DNA of 8,660 nucleotides from Spirochaetota bacterium (GTDB lineage: Bacteria > Spirochaetota > Spirochaetia > Treponematales > Treponemataceae). The stretch covers positions 1 to 8,660 of the forward strand of contig JAKPSR010000353.1 in NCBI GenBank assembly GCA_029571425.1. The letters are read 5' to 3'. Positions 5,753-8,660 of this stretch are shown here, in pieces. Made by a program: the position numbers and the translations under genes. The notes beneath the pieces were generated by a model, which was not told the DNA's origin, did not search any database, and saw only the letters and a program-made list of their open reading frames with translations. Each line of letters opens with the position of its first letter. Within the stretch, counting starts at the first letter, position 1.

Positions 5753-7279
5753 TTAGCGGGCGTACTCGACGATCCGGGTTTCCCGAATCAGGGTAACGCG
5801 GATGCGCCCCGGATACCGGAGATCGGTCTCGATCTTCTTCGCGATCTCGCGGCCCAAGTCCTTGACGTCCGGGTCCGGAATCTTCTCGTTGTTGACGATG
5901 ACCCGAAGCTCGCGGCCAGCCTGGATCGCGTAGGCCTTCTCGACCCCCTCGAAACTCTCGGCGATCGCCTCGAGGTTCTCCAGTCGCTTCACGTAATTGT
6001 CGATCGTCTCGCGCCGGGCACCCGGGCGGGCGGCAGAGATCGCGTCGGCGATCTGGACCAGCACCGACTCGATGCAGGACGGCTCGACGTCGTTGTGGTG
6101 GCTCCCGATCGCGTTGATGATCCGAGGGTCCTCGTTCATCTTGCGCGCGAGCTCCATGCCCACCTCGGCGTGGTTCTGGTCGGAATCGTTCTCCGCCCCC
6201 TTGCCGATATCGTGGAGCAGGGCCCCGCGCTTCGCGATCTCCCGGTTCGCCCCAATCTCGGCGGCGAGCATCCCGGCGATAATGGCGACCTCGCGGGAGT
6301 GGTTAAGCACGTTCTGCCCGTAACTCGTGCGGAAGTAGAGCCGGCCGAGGGCGCGAACACCCTCCTGGCTCATGTTGTGTATGCCGAGGTCGAAGAGGAC
6401 CTTTTCGCCCTCCTCGTAGATCTTCTGGGAAACCTCGCGGGTAACCTTCTGGACGATCTCCTCGATCCGGGCCGGGTGTATGCGCCCGTCCAGGATAAGC
6501 CGTTCGAGGGATACCTTCGCGATCTCCTTCCTGACAGGGTCGAAGCAGGAGATAACGACCGCTTCCGGGGTGTCGTCGATGATGACGTCGACCCCGGTAA
6601 GGGTTTCCAGGGTACGGATATTCCGTCCCTCGCGGCCGATGATCCGGCCCTTCATCTCGTCGCTCGGGAGGCTCACGGTCGTTACCGTGATGTCGCCGGT
6701 CGTCTCGGTCGCGATCCGCTGGATCGTGGACACGAGGACGTCCCGCGCCTTCTTCTCGGCCGTGACTTGGGCTTCTTGCTCGATCTTGTTGATCAACCCG
6801 AGGGCGTCGTGGCGGGCCTCGTTTTCGAGGTCCTTAATGATTAAGCCCTTGGCCTCGTCGGCGGTGAGCCCGGAGATACGCTCAAGCTCGGCGCGGTACC
6901 GCTCTTCCTCGCCTTGGAGGAATTTGTCCCGCTCCTCGAGCGCGGTCTCGCGCGCGACGAATTGCTCTTCCTGCTTATCCATCGCCTCGTTCCGCTTGTC
7001 GAGGGCTTCCTCTTTCAGCGTCAGTCGGCGTTCATAGCGCTGAAGCTCGCTTCTGCGCTCTCTGTTTTCCCGTTCCTGCTGGTTCCGTTCTCGAATTAGC
7101 TGTTCTTTAGCTTCTAGAAGAATTTCCTTCTTTTGGGCTTCTGCTTCCTTAATAGCATCCTGTATTACACGTTCAGCTCTTTGTTCAGACGCAGATAGTT
7201 GAAATCTGGCATACAGCCAGCGAATAGTCCATCCAAGAAACAACCCGGCAGCAGGCAGGACAACATACAATGCACTCAT
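5753..7279 (-). CDS. rny: Ribonuclease Y
   Basis: Membrane-anchored endoribonuclease that starts decay and processing of many mRNAs. Numbering is from an ATG one codon upstream (7282), giving 509 residues (family about 510-520). In order: one N-terminal membrane helix (about 4-24, with WTIRWLYARF at its end); a long charged coiled coil (about 30-180, rich in E, K, R and Q); a KH RNA-binding domain with the GxxG loop in RIIGREGRNIR (213-223); and an HD phosphohydrolase domain with NHSREVA (H328), LLHDIGKG (H357-D358), NHAEVG (H371), GSHHND (H395-H396) and IADAISAARPGAR (D413). All metal-binding residues expected of an active enzyme are present. Two ATGs stand in tandem; GGAAGGAG ends 6 bases before the ATG at 7279 but only 3 before 7282, so 7279 is preferred (508 residues). 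The first 70 or so codons are far more AT-rich than the rest. It has its own promoter and a strong terminator. Confidence 0.97.
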   Translation of the reverse strand: MSALYVVLPAAGLFLGWTIRWLYARFQLSASEQRAERVIQDAIKEAEAQKKEILLEAKEQLIRERNQQERENRERRSELQRYERRLTLKEEALDKRNEAMDKQEEQFVARETALEERDKFLQGEEERYRAELERISGLTADEAKGLIIKDLENEARHDALGLINKIEQEAQVTAEKKARDVLVSTIQRIATETTGDITVTTVSLPSDEMKGRIIGREGRNIRTLETLTGVDVIIDDTPEAVVISCFDPVRKEIAKVSLERLILDGRIHPARIEEIVQKVTREVSQKIYEEGEKVLFDLGIHNMSQEGVRALGRLYFRTSYGQNVLNHSREVAIIAGMLAAEIGANREIAKRGALLHDIGKGAENDSDQNHAEVGMELARKMNEDPRIINAIGSHHNDVEPSCIESVLVQIADAISAARPGARRETIDNYVKRLENLEAIAESFEGVEKAYAIQAGRELRVIVNNEKIPDPDVKDLGREIAKKIETDLRYPGRIRVTLIRETRIVEYAR

Positions 7280-7285
7280 CATATG

Positions 7286-7293
7286 CTCCTTCC
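7286..7293 (-). promoter_or_regulatory. Ribosome binding site of rny
   Basis: GGAAGGAG (7293-7286) sits 6 bases before the ATG at 7279 and 3 bases before the ATG at 7282, favouring the second of the two tandem start codons. Confidence 0.75.
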
Positions 7294-7311
7294 TTAATAA
7301 GCTGTATGGTT

Positions 7312-7340
7312 ACTTTATCGGTAAAGACCCCACTTGTCAA
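7312..7340 (-). promoter_or_regulatory. Near-consensus sigma70-type promoter of rny
   Basis: On the minus strand a perfect TTGACA (7340-7335), a 17-base spacer and TAAAGT (7317-7312, 4 of 6 matches to TATAAT) lie in the gap between lptB and rny. The predicted start at about 7305 gives a leader of about 25 bases that contains the ribosome site. This is the best promoter match in the window. Confidence 0.75.
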
Positions 7341-7357
7341 GGAAAAGTTTGGACGGT

Positions 7358-8089
7358 TTACATCCGAAATTCCTCGCCCAGATAGACTTGTCGGGCGATT
7401 TCCGACTCCAAAATGCGGTCCCGGGAGCCTTCCTCGACAATAACGCCCTTATTTATGATGCAAGCGCGGTCAGTAATCTCAAGGGTATCCCGGACGTTAT
7501 GGTCCGTAATCAGTATCCCGATCCCCTGGGACGCGAGTTTTTTGACGATTTCCTTGATATCGTGGACGGCGATCGGGTCAATCCCGGCGAACGGCTCGTC
7601 AAGCAGGAGAAACAGGGGTTCGATGGCGAGAGATCGGGCGATTTCGGTTCGCCGGCGCTCCCCGCCCGATAGGGTATAGGCGGCCTGTTTCCTATTCGCC
7701 TCGATACCGAACTCCACTAGCAGGGCTTCGAGCTTTTCCTTCTTTTGTTCCAGGCTAAGGTCCTCGCGGGTTTCCAAAATCGCCCAGATATTCTGCTCGA
7801 CGGTGAGCTTTCGGAAGACAGAAGCTTCCTGCGGAAGGTAGGAAAGCCCGGCTCGGGCTCGCTGGTACATCGGAAGACGGGTCACGCAGAGGTCGTCGAG
7901 ATAGATATCTCCCGCATCGGGGTGATAAAACCCGACAACCATGTAAAAGGTAGTCGTTTTTCCTGCCCCGTTTGGGCCAAGAAGCCCCAGTATCTCGCCC
8001 GATCTCATCGAGAAAAAGACGTCCTGAACGGCATGCTTTTTCCGAAAGTACTTATTTAGCCCCTCAACCCGCAAACTATGCTCGGTCAT
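7358..8089 (-). CDS. lptB: Lipopolysaccharide export ABC transporter ATP-binding protein LptB
   Basis: Cytoplasmic ATPase of the LptB2FGC complex, which extracts lipopolysaccharide from the inner membrane and drives it across the periplasmic bridge. It has 243 residues (E. coli LptB 241). Visible motifs: Walker A GPNGAGKT (38-45), Q-loop LPQEASVFRKLTVEQN (Q87), signature LSGGERRR (140-147), Walker B LFLLLDEP (159-166) with FAGIDPIAV after it, and H-loop ITDHNVRDTL (H197). The LSYLPQEASVFRKLTV and DHNVRDTL segments distinguish LptB from its relatives, the branched-chain amino acid ATPases. GGAGG (8100-8096) lies 6 bases before the ATG, which overlaps the stop of the upstream lptA-like gene (ATGA), so the two are translationally coupled. 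No terminator is seen before the rny promoter. The transported lipid need not be classical LPS, as some spirochaetes lack it. Confidence 0.96.
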   Translation of the reverse strand: MTEHSLRVEGLNKYFRKKHAVQDVFFSMRSGEILGLLGPNGAGKTTTFYMVVGFYHPDAGDIYLDDLCVTRLPMYQRARAGLSYLPQEASVFRKLTVEQNIWAILETREDLSLEQKKEKLEALLVEFGIEANRKQAAYTLSGGERRRTEIARSLAIEPLFLLLDEPFAGIDPIAVHDIKEIVKKLASQGIGILITDHNVRDTLEITDRACIINKGVIVEEGSRDRILESEIARQVYLGEEFRM

Positions 8090-8660
8090 GGCCTTCCTCC
8101 CTGCCCCTCGGGCTTTTGCGCGGGTTGCGGTGCCGACGCCGGGGTTTCCGGCGCCGCCACGCCGGGCTGCTCAGGCGTCGCGGCAGGCGCGGCGCCCTCC
8201 TCTTTCGTGTCCTTTAGGTTCCCGCTAACCGTCCCCTCGAGGGTAATATGCTCGGTATCGAGGTTTACCGAGATGCGCTCGGCGCGAAACTCGTCCGGGC
8301 CGCGCAATACCTGAGGGGTCCCGGAAAGGTCGAGCAATGAAAGGGCCCGGCGATAGATGGCAAAGGCGGAGGTACAGCTAATATCCCGGCGGGTGAGCTT
8401 CACGTCGAGCTGTAGGAGGGCGATTTCGGTTTTTTGGCTGTACTGGATGATCCCGGCCGAGGCCTCGACCTCGTTCTGCGTGTCTTGGAGCTTCACGTTC
8501 CCCAGAAAGACGGCGACCTCAAGTTGGCGGTCGTAGCGCAGGGAATCGGCGGAGAAGGTATACCCCTTTTCCGAGTCGACGCCGCCTACCTTGCCGGTCG
8601 CCTCGACGATGCGGAAATCCTTCCCCGAAAGCTCGATCCGCTCGCCGGTGATCTCGAGCG
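8086..8660 (-). CDS. lptA: LptA/OstA-like periplasmic lipopolysaccharide transport protein (5' end outside window)
   Basis: The frame is open to the window edge; an apparent start at 8496 is an internal GTG (Val) and not the true start, because coding continues upstream without a stop for 54 more codons. The 191 visible residues show the repeating short-strand pattern of OstA/LptA beta-jellyroll proteins, which form the periplasmic bridge for lipopolysaccharide: IELSGKDF, FSADSLRYDRQLEVAVFLGN, VKLQDTQNEVEASAG, and ERISVNLDTEHITLEGTVSG just before the tail. The final 40 or so residues are a low-complexity tail rich in Ala, Pro, Glu and Gln, unlike E. coli LptA and probably disordered. Its TGA overlaps the lptB ATG, the usual lptA-lptB order. 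An LptC- or LptD-related OstA protein is the main alternative, but adjacency to lptB favours LptA. Confidence 0.87.
   Translation of the reverse strand, partial: LEITGERIELSGKDFRIVEATGKVGGVDSEKGYTFSADSLRYDRQLEVAVFLGNVKLQDTQNEVEASAGIIQYSQKTEIALLQLDVKLTRRDISCTSAFAIYRRALSLLDLSGTPQVLRGPDEFRAERISVNLDTEHITLEGTVSGNLKDTKEEGAAPAATPEQPGVAAPETPASAPQPAQKPEGQGGRP
8096..8100 (-). promoter_or_regulatory. Ribosome binding site of lptB
   Basis: GGAGG (8100-8096) lies 6 bases before the lptB ATG, within the last codons of the lptA-like gene. It supports the start at 8089. Confidence 0.75.

Larger units (their letters stand above)
7050..7357. other. AT-rich segment covering the 5' end of rny and its promoter
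   Basis: Counting by eye, GC per 60 bases falls from 40/60 at 6901-6960 to 33-34/60 at 6961-7080, then to 24/60 and 25/60 across 7081-7200 and 22/60 at 7261-7320. The region includes codons rare elsewhere here (AGA, CTA, ATT, AAA). The genes to the left are clearly GC-rich. The boundary lies inside an intact reading frame. Confidence 0.7.

Noticed and set aside
6095..6844. 249-residue plus-strand open frame opposite rny
   Set aside because: Shadow of the conserved KH and HD coding region; no recognisable protein features.

Overview
The window is a compact bacterial segment in which every gene except the first lies on the minus strand. The organism is a GC-rich diderm: it has LptA and LptB of the lipopolysaccharide bridge together with RNase Y, an enzyme absent from most gammaproteobacteria but common in Firmicutes, spirochaetes and some other phyla. 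A TPP-riboswitch-controlled thiBPQ operon is also known from treponemes. A GC-rich member of the Spirochaetota is my best guess, but this is inference from gene content and not proven by the sequence.

Layout, left to right. Positions 1-315 (plus strand) hold the C-terminal part of an adenosine-deaminase-family enzyme. It converges on mnmG (343-2220, minus), a tRNA wobble-uridine modification enzyme. Next comes a thiamine/TPP ABC importer, transcribed right to left as thiB (4537-5541), thiP (2880-4568) and thiQ (2260-2883). Its leader (about 5537-5661) is a complete TPP riboswitch behind a recognisable promoter. An intrinsic terminator (5705-5734) ends the preceding gene rny (5753-7279), which has its own near-consensus promoter (7312-7340). 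At the right edge lptB (7358-8089) follows the 3' part of an lptA/OstA-like gene (8086 to the window edge), and the two overlap by ATGA.

How the genes work together: ThiB, ThiP and ThiQ form one importer, and the riboswitch should shut it down when TPP is plentiful. The aptamer contains the thiB Shine-Dalgarno sequence, and its closing helix can pair with the thiB start codon. LptA and LptB belong to lipopolysaccharide (or related lipid) export. RNase Y starts mRNA decay, and MnmG works with MnmE (not in the window) on tRNA.

Most of this is ordinary core genome, and I see no mobile element, CRISPR array, tRNA or rRNA. The points of most interest are the start-codon-sequestering riboswitch, a possibly leaderless mnmG promoter, a ThiQ that stops about 20-25 residues early, and a sharp GC drop inside the 5' end of rny. 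No gene-free stretch exceeds 300 bases; the longest, 5542-5752, holds the riboswitch, promoter and terminator.
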